Of a stretch of 58,689 bases of DNA, positions 19,620 through 28,119 are shown in pieces. Position 1 is the first letter of the stretch, and each line of letters opens with the position of its first letter. This stretch comes from Novosphingobium aerophilum (GTDB lineage Bacteria; Pseudomonadota; Alphaproteobacteria; Sphingomonadales; Sphingomonadaceae). The notes beneath the pieces are model-generated. The model worked only from the letters and a program-made list of their open reading frames with translations. It did not search any database and was not told where the DNA came from. The translations under genes were made by a program, and so were the position numbers. The stretch spans positions 1-58,689 of the forward strand of contig NZ_JACLAU010000022.1 of NCBI RefSeq assembly GCF_014230305.1, given 5' to 3'.

Positions 19620-20075
19620 ATGGGGACTTGGCATGCACGATGGCTGGTTCCGGGAAGCCTGACCTTGGCGGCCCTGGGTGCCGCCGTACCCACGGTGGCC
19701 GTGGCCCCCGACGTGCCGGTGCTGGGCAGGCTGCAGGATGGGCTTTGGGAGCTGCGCTTTCGCGACGGCAGCCCGGGCCGGCGGGTCTGCTGGCACGATC
19801 CCTGGCGACTGATCCAGTTGGAGCATCCCGATCTGGCCTGCGACCGGCTGGTGATCGAAAACAGCCCCGATGCGGCGAGCGTGCAGTACACCTGCCGCGG
19901 CAAGGGCTACGGCCGGACGACGATCCGCCGCGAGAGCAGCCAGCTTTTGCAGCTTGAAACGCAGGGTGTGGCTGGCGGGCTGCCCTTCGTGATGACCGGC
20001 GAGGGGCGTCGGGTGGGCGATTGCCCGACGACGGCCCGACCACAAGTGGTTGCCAGCACCAGCCGGCCTGACTAG
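19620..20075 (+). CDS. DUF3617-like secreted protein
   Basis: A 151-aa protein with a signal peptide (about residues 1-27). The mature part has DGLWELRFRDG and CWHDPW, then a second Cys (DLACDRLV) and a third (QYTCRGKGYG), which is the layout of DUF3617 proteins, small periplasmic proteins of unknown role. It lies between hslO and queC in the same direction, 9 bp before queC. Function unknown. Confidence 0.7.
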   Translation: MGTWHARWLVPGSLTLAALGAAVPTVAVAPDVPVLGRLQDGLWELRFRDGSPGRRVCWHDPWRLIQLEHPDLACDRLVIENSPDAASVQYTCRGKGYGRTTIRRESSQLLQLETQGVAGGLPFVMTGEGRRVGDCPTTARPQVVASTSRPD

Positions 20076-20084
20076 CCCGGGGGC

Positions 20085-20780
20085 ATGACCAAGCTGCCAC
20101 AAACAACCTCGCGCGATGCCGTCGTCCTCCTGTCGGGCGGGCTCGATTCGATGGTCGCCGCGGGGCTCGCCCGGGAGGCCGGCTATCGCATCCATGCGCT
20201 GACTATCGACTACAACCAGCGCCACCGCTGCGAGCTCGACGCCGCAGCGCGGATCGCCGGGCATCTGGGCGTGGTCCGCCATGTCGTGCTGCCACTGGAC
20301 TTGCGCCAGTTCGGCGGGTCGGCCCTGACCGACGACATTCCGGTGCCCAAGGACGGGGTCGGGCCCGGCATTCCGGTAACCTATGTGCCCGCCCGGAACC
20401 TGGTGTTCCTCTCGCTGACCCTCGCCTGGGCCGAGACCCTGGGTGCGCAGGACATTGTCATCGGGGTCAACGCACTCGACTATTCAGGCTATCCCGATTG
20501 CCGGCCCGAGTTCATCGCCGGGTTCCAGCACCTGGCCACTCTCGCCACCAAGGCCGGAGATGAAGGCACGGCCATCCGCATCCATGCTCCCCTGCAGCAC
20601 ATGGGCAAGGATGCCATCGCCGCCGAGGCCGCCCGGCTCGGGCTCGACGCCGGAATGAGCTGGTCGTGCTACGATCCTCAGCCGGATGGGCGGGCCTGCG
20701 GGGTCTGCGACAGTTGCCGGCTGCGCCGGGACGGTTTCGCCCGCGCCGGGCTGGTCGATCCGACCGAGTACGCCGCCTGA
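20085..20780 (+). CDS. queC: 7-cyano-7-deazaguanine synthase
   Basis: A 231-aa enzyme converting carboxydeazaguanine to preQ0 with ATP and ammonia, in the queuosine tRNA-modification pathway. The PP-loop VLLSGGLDSMV is near residue 10. The zinc site is formed by Cys residues at the C-terminus: SCYDPQ, ACGVCDSC. GVNALDYSGYPDCRPEF is also characteristic. No other que gene is close. A strong terminator follows at 20790-20817. Confidence 0.95.
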   Translation: MTKLPQTTSRDAVVLLSGGLDSMVAAGLAREAGYRIHALTIDYNQRHRCELDAAARIAGHLGVVRHVVLPLDLRQFGGSALTDDIPVPKDGVGPGIPVTYVPARNLVFLSLTLAWAETLGAQDIVIGVNALDYSGYPDCRPEFIAGFQHLATLATKAGDEGTAIRIHAPLQHMGKDAIAAEAARLGLDAGMSWSCYDPQPDGRACGVCDSCRLRRDGFARAGLVDPTEYAA

Positions 20781-20789
20781 CCCTGCGAA

Positions 20790-20817
20790 AAAGGGGCCGG
20801 ATCGCTCCGGCCCCTTT
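20790..20817. terminator. Bidirectional terminator between queC and ompA
   Basis: AAAGGGGCCGGA (20790-20801) pairs with TCCGGCCCCTTT (20806-20817). A- and T-runs flank the stem on either side, so it can end both queC and the convergent ompA-like gene. Confidence 0.85.
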
Positions 20818-20846
20818 CGCGTGGGTGGCCAATCTTGGGATGGTCC

Positions 20847-21950
20847 CTACATCCCCGAACCCGGACCGTAAGTGATCTCGACACGGCGATTCTGCAGCTC
20901 GCGGACCCCATCCGCCGTGGGTACGCGGGGATTGGCTTCGCCGAACGCCTGGGCCGAGATTGCCGCGGCAGGCACCCCGTGACCGGTCAGATAGGCCTGC
21001 ACCGCCTCGTTGCGCCGGCCTGACAGCGCGACATTGTACTGGGTGGAACCCGAACGGTCGGCATAGCCGGCCAGCATGATCGGGACACTCTGGCAGTTGC
21101 CATAGGCCGTGATGGCGCTGTCGAGGATCGTCGCGGCCTCGGGCGTGACGTCAGCCTTGTTCCAGTCGAAGAACACGATGTACGGCCCCTTGTTGCACAC
21201 CGGCGCCGGCGGAGGAGGAGGCGGCGGTGGGGGCGGCGGCGGCGGCGGAGGGGGAGGCGGAGGCGGCGGCGGCGGCGGGGCGACCTGCTCGACCGGGGCC
21301 GGCGCACCCCCGAAATTGAAGGACAGCGTGGCCAGCAGCGAGTGCGAGCGGAAGCGGGTCCGCACGTTCTGCCCGACGTTGTTGACCAGATCGTTGTGGT
21401 CCTGGTTGTAGAAGCGGTACTTCAGGCCGACGTCGATGTTGCTGGTCAGCGGCGCACGCACCCCCGCCAGGGCCTGCCACGCGAAGCCGGTATCGCTGTC
21501 GACCAGATTGATCGCCGCAGTGGGCGTGAGCAGCGCGTTCTTGACCCGACCGATCCCGGCGCCACCGCCAACGAAGCCCTGCAGGCCGTCGTCCGGACCG
21601 AAGTCGAGCAGGCCGTTGGCCATGAAGCTGAGCGCCTCGGCTCCGCCCCCGACCTGATTGTCGGCATAGCTGAACGCCTGGCTGCGATAGGCCTTTTCCT
21701 CGACCCGGCGATAGCTCGCCTCGGCCTCGAGGCGGAAGCCGCCGAAATCGTAGCCGACGATACCACCGAAGTCGTAGCCGATCTTGGTTTCCAGCGTGCC
21801 GTCGTTGTTGGCACCGGTCAGGTTGAAGATGTTCTCCGCTTTCACCGCCCCGGCATCGGCTTCGACATACCACTGCTTGTCGCGGGCATGCGCCGGCACC
21901 GCCAGAGCGGTGGTGGCCATGGCCAGACCAAGAACAAGTTTACGCATCAT
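20847..21950 (-). CDS. OmpA family outer membrane protein with polyproline linker
   Basis: A 367-aa protein, complete copy of the family cut at base 1. Signal peptide (MMRKLVLGLAMATTALAVPAHA), beta-barrel domain to about residue 215, a polyproline linker of about 35 residues, then a C-terminal OmpA domain (NKADVTPEA, ALSGRRNEAV, NRRVEITYG) that binds peptidoglycan. The GGC/GGA tract encoding the linker (about 21210-21280) is prone to slippage. The ribosome site is AGGGGA just before tandem ATGs at 21950 and 21947. It shares the barrel with the paralogue at 1-738 in the same orientation. Confidence 0.92.
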   Translation of the reverse strand: MMRKLVLGLAMATTALAVPAHARDKQWYVEADAGAVKAENIFNLTGANNDGTLETKIGYDFGGIVGYDFGGFRLEAEASYRRVEEKAYRSQAFSYADNQVGGGAEALSFMANGLLDFGPDDGLQGFVGGGAGIGRVKNALLTPTAAINLVDSDTGFAWQALAGVRAPLTSNIDVGLKYRFYNQDHNDLVNNVGQNVRTRFRSHSLLATLSFNFGGAPAPVEQVAPPPPPPPPPPPPPPPPPPPPPPPPAPVCNKGPYIVFFDWNKADVTPEAATILDSAITAYGNCQSVPIMLAGYADRSGSTQYNVALSGRRNEAVQAYLTGHGVPAAAISAQAFGEANPRVPTADGVRELQNRRVEITYGPGSGM

Positions 21951-22120
21951 GGTTCCCCTTTTTGCCGCCCGCGTCGGGCGCGGCCGGAAAAGTCGTCGGT
22001 TCGAACGCATGCCTGGCAGGCACGCTGGACACGCGCCGGAATCGGCCATCGGCTGTCCGGAACGCCACGAGAGACCTCGTGTGCCGCTCAAACCGGTCGG
22101 TCCGGGAATGGTTCCGTGAA

Positions 22121-22530
22121 TCAGGCCGGGAAGACGGCCCACTGTTGCAGGGCCGCAACAAGCGCGGCGATCGCGGCCCGCGCCTCGACATCGATCACGG
22201 CGCCGCCGACCGGGGCCGGTGGCCGGGCCGGAGCCCGCCAGGTCCCCGCCACCCGATGCAGCATCTGGCGGCGCCCGCGATCGAGCACCTGCATCCCGTC
22301 ACGCGGGGGCGCGAACAGCCACTGTCCCGTCTGGCGCAACGCCAGCAGGCCATCGCAGCCCGCCCAGTCGCCGCTCGCCCCGGTGGCCACGAGCCAGGCG
22401 GTGCCGTCGGCCGCCGCGGCCGGCGGCGCGACCGCCTCGCCCTCGATGGCGCAGTGCACCAGGCCATCCAGGGCGGACAGCGCCTGGTTGACGAAGACCT
22501 CCTTCTGCGCCTGGCCCGCAGGCGTGACTG
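22121..22530 (-). pseudogene. C-terminal part of a DUF2793 (GTA tail-region) protein
   Basis: The frame reads PNTVTPAGQAQKEVFVNQAL at its upstream end, which is the conserved DUF2793 N-terminal motif (AQKE..NEAL-like), and continues to a TGA at 22121. DUF2793 proteins occur at the tail end of gene transfer agent or phage clusters. Here the frame is fused, out of phase, to the large terminase gene, so the start and all genes normally between are gone. It could only be translated from an internal start such as the GTG at 22459. Confidence 0.7.
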
Positions 22531-23000
22531 TGTTGGGGCCCGCGCAGCGATTCGGGTTCGCCGGCCGAGAACAGCGTGGCCTGCGCCCCGCTGGGCCAGG
22601 TCAGCCGGCGCAGCGAGCTTTCGTAATGCGGTTCCTGTCCCGGAGGAGCGATCCGGCGCAGGCCGCTCTCGCCCTCGACCATGATCGCCCGCGCCTCGCC
22701 CAGGCTGGCGCCGATAAGGGCGATCCGCGCCGCGCCATCGGCGCTGGCGATGGCCTGGACCCATTCGGCCCCGGCCCGGGTCTTGCCGAAGCCGCGCCCG
22801 GCCAGGATCAGCCAGCGCAGCCAGTCCCCCTCCGGAGGCAGCTGCGCCCGCCGCGCCCAGACCGGCCAGGTTCGTCGCCAGCGATTGCGCTCGGCCCGGT
22901 CCATGCGCGCGACCAGACTGGACTTCTCCGCATCGGTGGCCCGGTTCAGCCACTGGAACCAGGCGGGAGTCGCCGCCTCGGGGAGGGTAACCGGGCCCAT
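22530..23000 (-). pseudogene. Truncated large terminase (GTA gp2-like)
   Basis: About 157 codons of the N-terminal ATPase part remain. The Walker A region LAGRGFGKTRAGAEW is near residue 65, and the following segment ends at SLRGPQHSHA, where a normal protein continues to the Walker B and nuclease domains. After this point the frame changes: the original reading frame runs on as Gly/Arg/Pro-rich nonsense to 22299, while the DUF2793 frame is in another phase. It lies directly after the small terminase gene. Without the nuclease domain it cannot package DNA. Confidence 0.78.
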
Positions 23001-23031
23001 GCCCTCGCGGCTTGCGGCCCCGGAGGCAGGC

Positions 23032-23541
23032 TCAGGCACCGGCCGCCTCACGGTCAGCCGGGCTGCCGGGCACCGCGGAGGGGGTCACCGGCGGCACCCG
23101 TTCCATCGCTTCCCGTTCGAGCACTTCGTCGCGCAGCCGCGCCAGCTTCTCCTCGATCGAGGCGCGCACCGCCTCGGCCGAGACATGATCCTGCTGCGCC
23201 ATGTACCGGGCGCGGCTGTCGCGATGGGCAAGAAGCAGCCGCAGGGCGGTGGCATTGTCATAGCGTCGGGTCGCGTCCCGCGGCTCGCCCTCGCGCAGGC
23301 GGGCCAGCAGCTCGACCTCGAGCTGGTCGTAACCCTCGCACAGGGCCGCCAGCCAGTCCTGGGCGAAATCGCGATCCTCGCGCTTGGTCTTGTAGACCCA
23401 GCTTACGCTGACCTGGGCCTGCTGCGCGGCCGCGGTGACATTCGACGTCTGCGCCAGGGCGGCCAGGAACTGGCTGCGCCAGTTGCGCGGCGCGCCAGGG
23501 CGAAACGGGCGACGCGGCGCGTCACCGACGGGGTGCGTCAT
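23032..23541 (-). CDS. Small terminase subunit-like protein (GTA gp1-like)
   Basis: A 169-aa protein. An N-terminal helix-turn-helix (SNVTAAAQQAQVSVSWVYKT, near residues 33-52) is followed by a helical region rich in Glu/Arg. Its position directly before a large terminase gene identifies it as the DNA-recognition subunit of a GTA or prophage packaging system. It looks intact, but its partner is truncated, so it is probably a leftover. A regulatory function taken over later is possible. Low-level similarity only; the call rests mainly on context. Confidence 0.65.
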   Translation of the reverse strand: MTHPVGDAPRRPFRPGAPRNWRSQFLAALAQTSNVTAAAQQAQVSVSWVYKTKREDRDFAQDWLAALCEGYDQLEVELLARLREGEPRDATRRYDNATALRLLLAHRDSRARYMAQQDHVSAEAVRASIEEKLARLRDEVLEREAMERVPPVTPSAVPGSPADREAAGA

Positions 23542-23756
23542 GCTGGGGGTCCCATAGCCGGGGTGGGGTGATGCGGGAGGCGACAGGCGGAAGGGCCGGG
23601 AGAGGCCGGAGCGACTCGGACTATCGCGATGTTCCGTTTATGTACCGAAACAGCGTGACGATGTCAAGCCATTTCACCAAATAGGTTATATTGTGCCGGC
23701 TTGCGGGGTTCCTGCCGCGCCCCTATGGCGGAGGCGATCATCACGGGAGCCCGGGA

Positions 23757-24407
23757 ATGCTGCGCCGCCTCTACGACTGGACCCTGGCCAAGGCCGCCGA
23801 TCGCCGGGCCGAGGCATGGCTGGCGCTGTTCGCCTTTGTCGAGGCGAGCTTCTTCCCGGTCCCGCCGCACCCGCTGCTCGGCGTGATGTGCCTGGCCGAG
23901 CCGCGCAAGGCCCTGCGCTTCGCGGCGATCGCCACCCTCGCCTCGGTCGCGGGGGGCCTGCTCGGCTATGCCATCGGCCACTTCCTCTACGAGGCCATCG
24001 GCGCGCAACTGCTGCACTGGCTGGGCCTGGAGCGGAGCTTTCCCAAGGCGGCCTGCTACCTGCGCGAGACGGGCTTCTGGATCTTCGTGGTCAAGGGGGC
24101 GACCCCGATCCCGTTCAAGCTGCTGACCATCACCGCCGGCTTCATCGCCATGCCGCTGGGCACCTTCCTGCTCGCCAGCCTGGCCAGCCGGGCGATCAGC
24201 TTCATGATCGTGGGCGTGCTGTTCCGCCTGTTCGGTGCGCCGATCAAGGCTTTCATCGACAAGTACCTGGCCCTGGTCACCATCGGCTTCGTGGCACTGG
24301 TGCTGGCCGGCTTCGCGGCGGTCACCCTGCTGGAAGGCGGCACCCATCGCCCCGGATCGAAGTGCGACAGCGTGACCGCGATCAGCCTGGTGCCCCCGTC
24401 CCGCTAG
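23757..24407 (+). CDS. YqaA/DedA-type membrane protein
   Basis: A 216-aa protein with several membrane segments and the VTT/SNARE-associated pattern: EASFFPVPPHPLLGVMCL near the N-terminus and GATPIPFKLLTITAG near the middle. Relatives act as lipid flippases or support membrane homeostasis. The start at 23757 follows GGGA; an upstream in-frame start at 23691 lacks conserved sequence. The AT-rich stretch just before (TTATATTG around 23686-23693) may hold its promoter. It is divergent from the GTA remnant. Confidence 0.82.
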   Translation: MLRRLYDWTLAKAADRRAEAWLALFAFVEASFFPVPPHPLLGVMCLAEPRKALRFAAIATLASVAGGLLGYAIGHFLYEAIGAQLLHWLGLERSFPKAACYLRETGFWIFVVKGATPIPFKLLTITAGFIAMPLGTFLLASLASRAISFMIVGVLFRLFGAPIKAFIDKYLALVTIGFVALVLAGFAAVTLLEGGTHRPGSKCDSVTAISLVPPSR

Positions 24408-24497
24408 CCTCTCCGGAACCGGCGGGACCCGCCACGGATTGACAGGAAGGCCTGCCTCGCCCGAGATGGGGTCAGCCCATCACCAAGGGGAATCCCG

Positions 24498-24950
24498 ATG
24501 AACACCCGTCTGCTCGCCGTCGCCGCCCTGTCGGCCCTGCTGCTCGGCGGCTGCACCGACACCAGCCCCGGCGGCCAGGCCGTGCGGGCCCGGCACGAGC
24601 ATTTCGAGGAGCTGGGCAAGGCGATGAAGGAGATCGACGGCCAGCTCAAGGCCGACACCCCGACCTCGGCCACGGTGCGGGTCGCGGCGGACAAGATCGC
24701 CGAACTGGCGCCCCGGGTGAAGACCTGGTTCCCCGCAGGATCGGGCCCGCAGGACGGCAAGCGCACCGACGCCAAGGCCGAGGTCTGGACCCGCAATGCC
24801 GATTTCGGCACCGCGGCGACCCGGCTGGAAGCGGCCGCGGTCGCGCTCAAGGCCGCGGTCGAAGGCGGGGATGCGGCCATGGTCCGGGCCGCAGTCAAGA
24901 ACGTCGGCGCGGCCTGCAAGAACTGCCACGACGCGTTCAAGACGGACTAG
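24498..24950 (+). CDS. Cytochrome c' family lipoprotein
   Basis: A 150-aa protein with a lipobox (LLLGGC, Cys at about residue 19) and a C-terminal heme-binding motif CKNCH near residue 142, the placement typical of class II cytochromes (c'). The four-helix-bundle region (about 30-150) fits. Expected role: periplasmic heme protein, possibly binding NO or carrying electrons, anchored to a membrane by lipid. Stands between a YqaA-like gene and a convergent MipA-like gene, with no obvious partner. Confidence 0.88.
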   Translation: MNTRLLAVAALSALLLGGCTDTSPGGQAVRARHEHFEELGKAMKEIDGQLKADTPTSATVRVAADKIAELAPRVKTWFPAGSGPQDGKRTDAKAEVWTRNADFGTAATRLEAAAVALKAAVEGGDAAMVRAAVKNVGAACKNCHDAFKTD

Positions 24951-24971
24951 AACCTGTACTCCGGTGTCCGG

Positions 24972-25844
24972 TCACAGCCGGAAGCGGTAGGAATAGACCA
25001 CGCCCAGGTTGAACGCGGCGCGCTGCCCGCGCTGACGGATCAGCGACGAGCTGGCCGGACGATCGCCCAACTGGTCGATCCCGCCGAACAGCGAGACCGT
25101 GCGGCTGCGGTCCAGCGGGCGGATCAGCGTGCCGCCCAGACCATAGGACACGAGCCCACCCTGCGGCCGCGACACGGCCAGCCCGGTGCGCGCCGCCTGC
25201 GCGGCATCGACCCCGAAGTAGGTCTGCATATAGTCGCGGCTGGCCAAGGTCGCGCGCGGGCCGACCGAGTAAAGCAGGCGCCCGGAGCGGCCAGCGTAGG
25301 ACAGCGACAGGTCGCCCACCAGGCCCTCGTGCGCCCCGAAGCCCTGGCGCAGCTCGGCGCGGGCGCGCCAGCTGCCCATCCGGCCGAAGCGCCGCTCGAC
25401 AAAGGCGCCGGCCTCGCCGGCTATGCCGATGTCGCCCATCCCGCGCAGCGCCGTGCTGCCGCCCAGGACCTGGAAGGGCGAGCCGCCGTTTTCGGCATTG
25501 CGCCCGAAGCGCGGCTTGATCAGCGGACCGGCCTTCCATTCGCGGGTGTTGACCGCGTTCCAGCCGAGCCCTTCCGGGATCGAGAAGAACAGGCGGTCCT
25601 TGTAGTTGATCCGCAGGTCCGGGATGACGCCCAGCGCCGTATCGCGCGAGCCTTGCCAGGCCGTGCCGAACATGGTGCCGACGCCGACCGACATGGTCCA
25701 GCCCTGCGGCACCGGCGGCCCGGCCGGGCGCGCGCCCATCCCGGGCGCGCCGGCCGGAGCAGCGGCTCCCGGCGGGACAGGCTGCGCCAGCGCGGGCGCC
25801 GCCGCCAGGGTCAGGGCAACAAGAATGACGGAACGGGCACGCAT
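24972..25844 (-). CDS. MipA/OmpV-like outer membrane protein
   Basis: A 290-aa protein with signal peptide (cleaved after APALAQ), a Pro/Ala/Gly-rich linker of about 35 residues, and a beta-barrel ending in Arg-Phe-Arg-Leu. Barrel features: alternating aromatic/Gly strands and SVGVGTMFGTAW at the barrel start. The MipA/OmpV family covers scaffold and porin-like proteins. The start at 25844 follows GGAGGT. A ~20-kb-distant OmpA gene is the only other barrel close by. Function not certain. Confidence 0.75.
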   Translation of the reverse strand: MRARSVILVALTLAAAPALAQPVPPGAAAPAGAPGMGARPAGPPVPQGWTMSVGVGTMFGTAWQGSRDTALGVIPDLRINYKDRLFFSIPEGLGWNAVNTREWKAGPLIKPRFGRNAENGGSPFQVLGGSTALRGMGDIGIAGEAGAFVERRFGRMGSWRARAELRQGFGAHEGLVGDLSLSYAGRSGRLLYSVGPRATLASRDYMQTYFGVDAAQAARTGLAVSRPQGGLVSYGLGGTLIRPLDRSRTVSLFGGIDQLGDRPASSSLIRQRGQRAAFNLGVVYSYRFRL

Positions 25845-25966
25845 CGCAGACCTCCGCAAGGTGTTCGGTGCGGCGCTATGCCCGAGGTCCTGCATTCACA
25901 GCATGTCCCGGATGTGTCGAAACATGGCTGAGCGTACCCCTACCCCCGGAGACAGGCCGTTCCGGA

Positions 25967-26010
25967 AGGCTGGCCTGGCGGGGCCGGGAGGCTGGCCTGG
26001 CGGGGCCGGG
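25967..26010. repeat. Perfect 22-bp tandem duplication after spt
   Basis: AGGCTGGCCTGGCGGGGCCG plus GG occurs twice head to tail (25967-25988 and 25989-26010), ending 2 bp before the spt stop codon on the other strand. It looks like a recent slippage event. Confidence 0.85.
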
Positions 26011-26012
26011 GG

Positions 26013-27212
26013 TCAGAGAATCCCGGCGGCCTTGCCGGCGCGGGCGAACATGCCGATGATCGTCTGCACCTGTTCCGCGGTGTGTTCGGCGCAGAGCGAG
26101 CAGCGCAGCAGGGTCATCCCCGCCGGCGTGGCGGGCGGACGGGCCAGGTTGACATAGAGCCCTTCGTGGAGGAGCGCTTCCCACATCCCGGCGCCGCGCT
26201 CCAGATCGGGCATGATCACCGAGATGATCGCGCTCTGCGGCTCGTCGGTGCCGAGCTGGAAGCCCAGGTCCTTCAGCCCCTTGTGCAGGGTGCGGCTGTT
26301 CTCCCACAGGTGCGCCCGCTTATCCGCGCCGTGCATCAGCTTGCGGATCGAGGTTGCTGCGGTGGCGACCACGCTGGGCGGCAGGCTGGCGGTGAAGACA
26401 TAGGGCCGGCAGACCAGCCGCATGATCTCGAACTTGGGGTGGTTCGACACGCAGAAGCCGCCGACCGTGCCGACCGACTTGGAGAAGGTGCCGATCACGA
26501 AATCGACCTGGTCGAGCACGCCCTGCTCTTCCGCCACGCCGCGCCCGTTGGGGCCGATGAAGCCCATCGAGTGCGCCTCGTCGACCAGGACCATCGCTCC
26601 GTTCTCCCTGGCGACCGCGATCATCTCCTTGAGCGGGGCGATGTCGCCCAGCATCGAATAGACGCCCTCCAGGATGACCAGCTTGCCCGCGCCCTCGGGA
26701 ATCCGCTTCAGGCGCTTTTCCATCGCGACGATATCGTTGTGCTTGAACGGCACGACCTCGGCGTCGCCCATCTTGCAGCCGTCCCAGATCGAGGCGTGGC
26801 TGTCGATGTCGAGCACGATGTAGTCGCCCTTGCCGGCGATCGTGCTGATGATGCCCAGGTTGGCCTGGTAGCCGGTGGAGAACACCATGGCATGGTCCAT
26901 GCCATAGAATTCTTTCAGCGCATCCTCGACCGCGCGGTGCCCGGCATAGGTGCCGTTGAGGACGCGGCTGCCCGTCGTGCCCGAGCCGAAATCGTCGAGC
27001 GCCTGCTTGCCTGCCGCGATCACGTCGGGATCGAAGGTCATGCCCATGTAGTTGTATGTGCCGAGGAGAATCGTCTCCCGCCCGTTGCACACCGCCACGG
27101 TGGGCGAGATCACCCGCTCCATGACCAGGCCGAACGGGTCGGTCACCCCGGTCGCCAGCAGGCCCTCGCGCTGGGCGATCAGGGCATCGAATTTGGAGAA
27201 GAGATCGGTCAT
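26013..27212 (-). CDS. spt: Serine palmitoyltransferase
   Basis: A 399-aa soluble PLP enzyme of the alpha-oxoamine synthase family. It condenses L-serine with a palmitoyl thioester to 3-ketodihydrosphingosine, the first step of sphingolipid synthesis. Active-site residues known from the Sphingomonas paucimobilis enzyme are in register with an offset of 20: His139 in DSHAS (H159 there), Asp211/His214 in DEAHSMG, Lys245 in GTFSKSVG (K265), and Arg358 in ARPPATPAG (R378). The start at 27212 drops a 39-residue extension containing repeat-derived LRQAQAER. acp lies upstream in the same direction across a palindromic repeat. Confidence 0.96.
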   Translation of the reverse strand: MTDLFSKFDALIAQREGLLATGVTDPFGLVMERVISPTVAVCNGRETILLGTYNYMGMTFDPDVIAAGKQALDDFGSGTTGSRVLNGTYAGHRAVEDALKEFYGMDHAMVFSTGYQANLGIISTIAGKGDYIVLDIDSHASIWDGCKMGDAEVVPFKHNDIVAMEKRLKRIPEGAGKLVILEGVYSMLGDIAPLKEMIAVARENGAMVLVDEAHSMGFIGPNGRGVAEEQGVLDQVDFVIGTFSKSVGTVGGFCVSNHPKFEIMRLVCRPYVFTASLPPSVVATAATSIRKLMHGADKRAHLWENSRTLHKGLKDLGFQLGTDEPQSAIISVIMPDLERGAGMWEALLHEGLYVNLARPPATPAGMTLLRCSLCAEHTAEQVQTIIGMFARAGKAAGIL

Positions 27213-27275
27213 TGTCTGTCCCGTAAACCGTTTACGTCGTCTGCCACCTTGCCCCCGGACCCATAATGCCCAGGT

Positions 27276-27369
27276 CCGCTCAGCCTGAGCTTGTCGAAGG
27301 CCACGCGCCCACCCCCGCCCCAAGACCAAACGCCGCGCGCGTGCTTCGACAGGCTCAGCACGAGCGGAC
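27276..27369. repeat. Inverted repeat pair between spt and acp
   Basis: Arm 1 (27276-27309) contains GCTCAGCCTGAGCTTGTCGA with the flank GGCCACGCGCC. Arm 2 (27341-27369) contains CTTCGACAGGCTCAGC. Same family as inside pheT and at 58.4 kb. It lies within the probable acp-spt transcript. Confidence 0.85.
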
Positions 27370-27392
27370 GGGGCAGGGCGGGCTGGACGCCG

Positions 27393-27632
27393 TTACCCCT
27401 GCAGCTTCACCACCGCATCGACCAGCTGGCCGTAAGTCTCGATCTCGGCCTGCTGGTTCATCGAGATGATGATGTCGAACTCGTCCTCGATCGCCGCCAC
27501 GAAGTCCATCACGGTCAGGCTGTCGAACTCCAGGTCACCGGCAAAGGTCGTGGCATCCGTGATCGCGACGCCCTTCTTGTTGAAAGGGGCGATCAGGGCG
27601 GCGATCCGGTCGGCAGTGGCGGCGCGATCCAT
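27393..27632 (-). CDS. Acyl carrier protein dedicated to serine palmitoyltransferase
   Basis: A 79-aa acyl carrier protein. Ser38 in LEFDSLTVMDF is the phosphopantetheine site; the acidic helix EDEFDIII follows. Small ACP genes next to spt in sphingomonads have been shown to supply the acyl group to Spt, so the same role is inferred here. The start at 27632 gives the expected length; the longer frame upstream is unrelated. It is followed by spt after about 180 bp that contain a palindromic repeat pair. Confidence 0.9.
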   Translation of the reverse strand: MDRAATADRIAALIAPFNKKGVAITDATTFAGDLEFDSLTVMDFVAAIEDEFDIIISMNQQAEIETYGQLVDAVVKLQG

Positions 27633-27717
27633 GGTCCATCTCCAGAAACGGGGCCCGGCTGGCCCCGGCCGCAGCCTGCGGCATGTCCCTAGGCCAAAGC
27701 CGGGGCGGCGGGCGAAG

Positions 27718-28095
27718 TCAAGCCGTCGCCTTGTCCAGGAGCCCGCGCACCGCAGCCAGGAATGGCCCGATCGACACCGGCTTGGCCAGATAGCCCTCGG
27801 CCCCGGCGTCGCGGATGCGCTCCTCGTCGCCTCGCCCGGCATAGGCGGTGACCGCCAGCACCGGGATCGGACGCAGCGCGGGATCGGCCTTGGCCCGTTC
27901 GATCAGCTCGACACCGGACACGTCGGCCAGTTGGATGTCCATGATGATCAGGTTCGGCACGAAGTCCCGCGCGCGGGCCAGCGCCTGCGTGCCGTCCGCC
28001 ACCGGCTCGACGGCGAAGCCCTGGCTCTTCAGCACGTCGCAGAACAGCTTTCGGTTGAGATCGTTGTCCTCGACAACGAGAATTCTCTTTGCCAC
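27718..28095 (-). CDS. divK: DivK-like single-domain response regulator
   Basis: A 125-aa stand-alone receiver domain starting at GTG 28095. Receiver residues: acidic pair in VVEDND (near residue 10), phospho-Asp in LIIMDIQLADVSG (near 54), Thr in VTAYAG (near 84) and Lys in YLAKPVS (near 107). The sequence DIQL.DVSG and GDEERI follow the pattern of DivK, which controls cell-cycle kinases in alphaproteobacteria. The DUF3572 gene head-to-head with it is a common divK neighbour. Paralogous receivers exist, so the symbol is tentative. Confidence 0.78.
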   Translation of the reverse strand: MAKRILVVEDNDLNRKLFCDVLKSQGFAVEPVADGTQALARARDFVPNLIIMDIQLADVSGVELIERAKADPALRPIPVLAVTAYAGRGDEERIRDAGAEGYLAKPVSIGPFLAAVRGLLDKATA

Positions 28096-28119
28096 TTGCA
28101 ATCCCGCCCAGCGAATGCC

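Noticed and set aside
21981..22010. GGTTCGAACGC, resembling a tRNA T-loop
   Set aside because: No acceptor stem, anticodon arm or CCA end can be placed around it. No tRNA was found elsewhere either.
22299..22530. Continuation of the large terminase frame after the fusion point
   Set aside because: It becomes Arg/Gly/Pro-rich with no similarity, while the DUF2793 motif is clear in another frame, so it is out-of-frame sequence.
26082..27266. Open frame of 394 codons opposite spt
   Set aside because: Antisense of a gene with all active-site residues in place.
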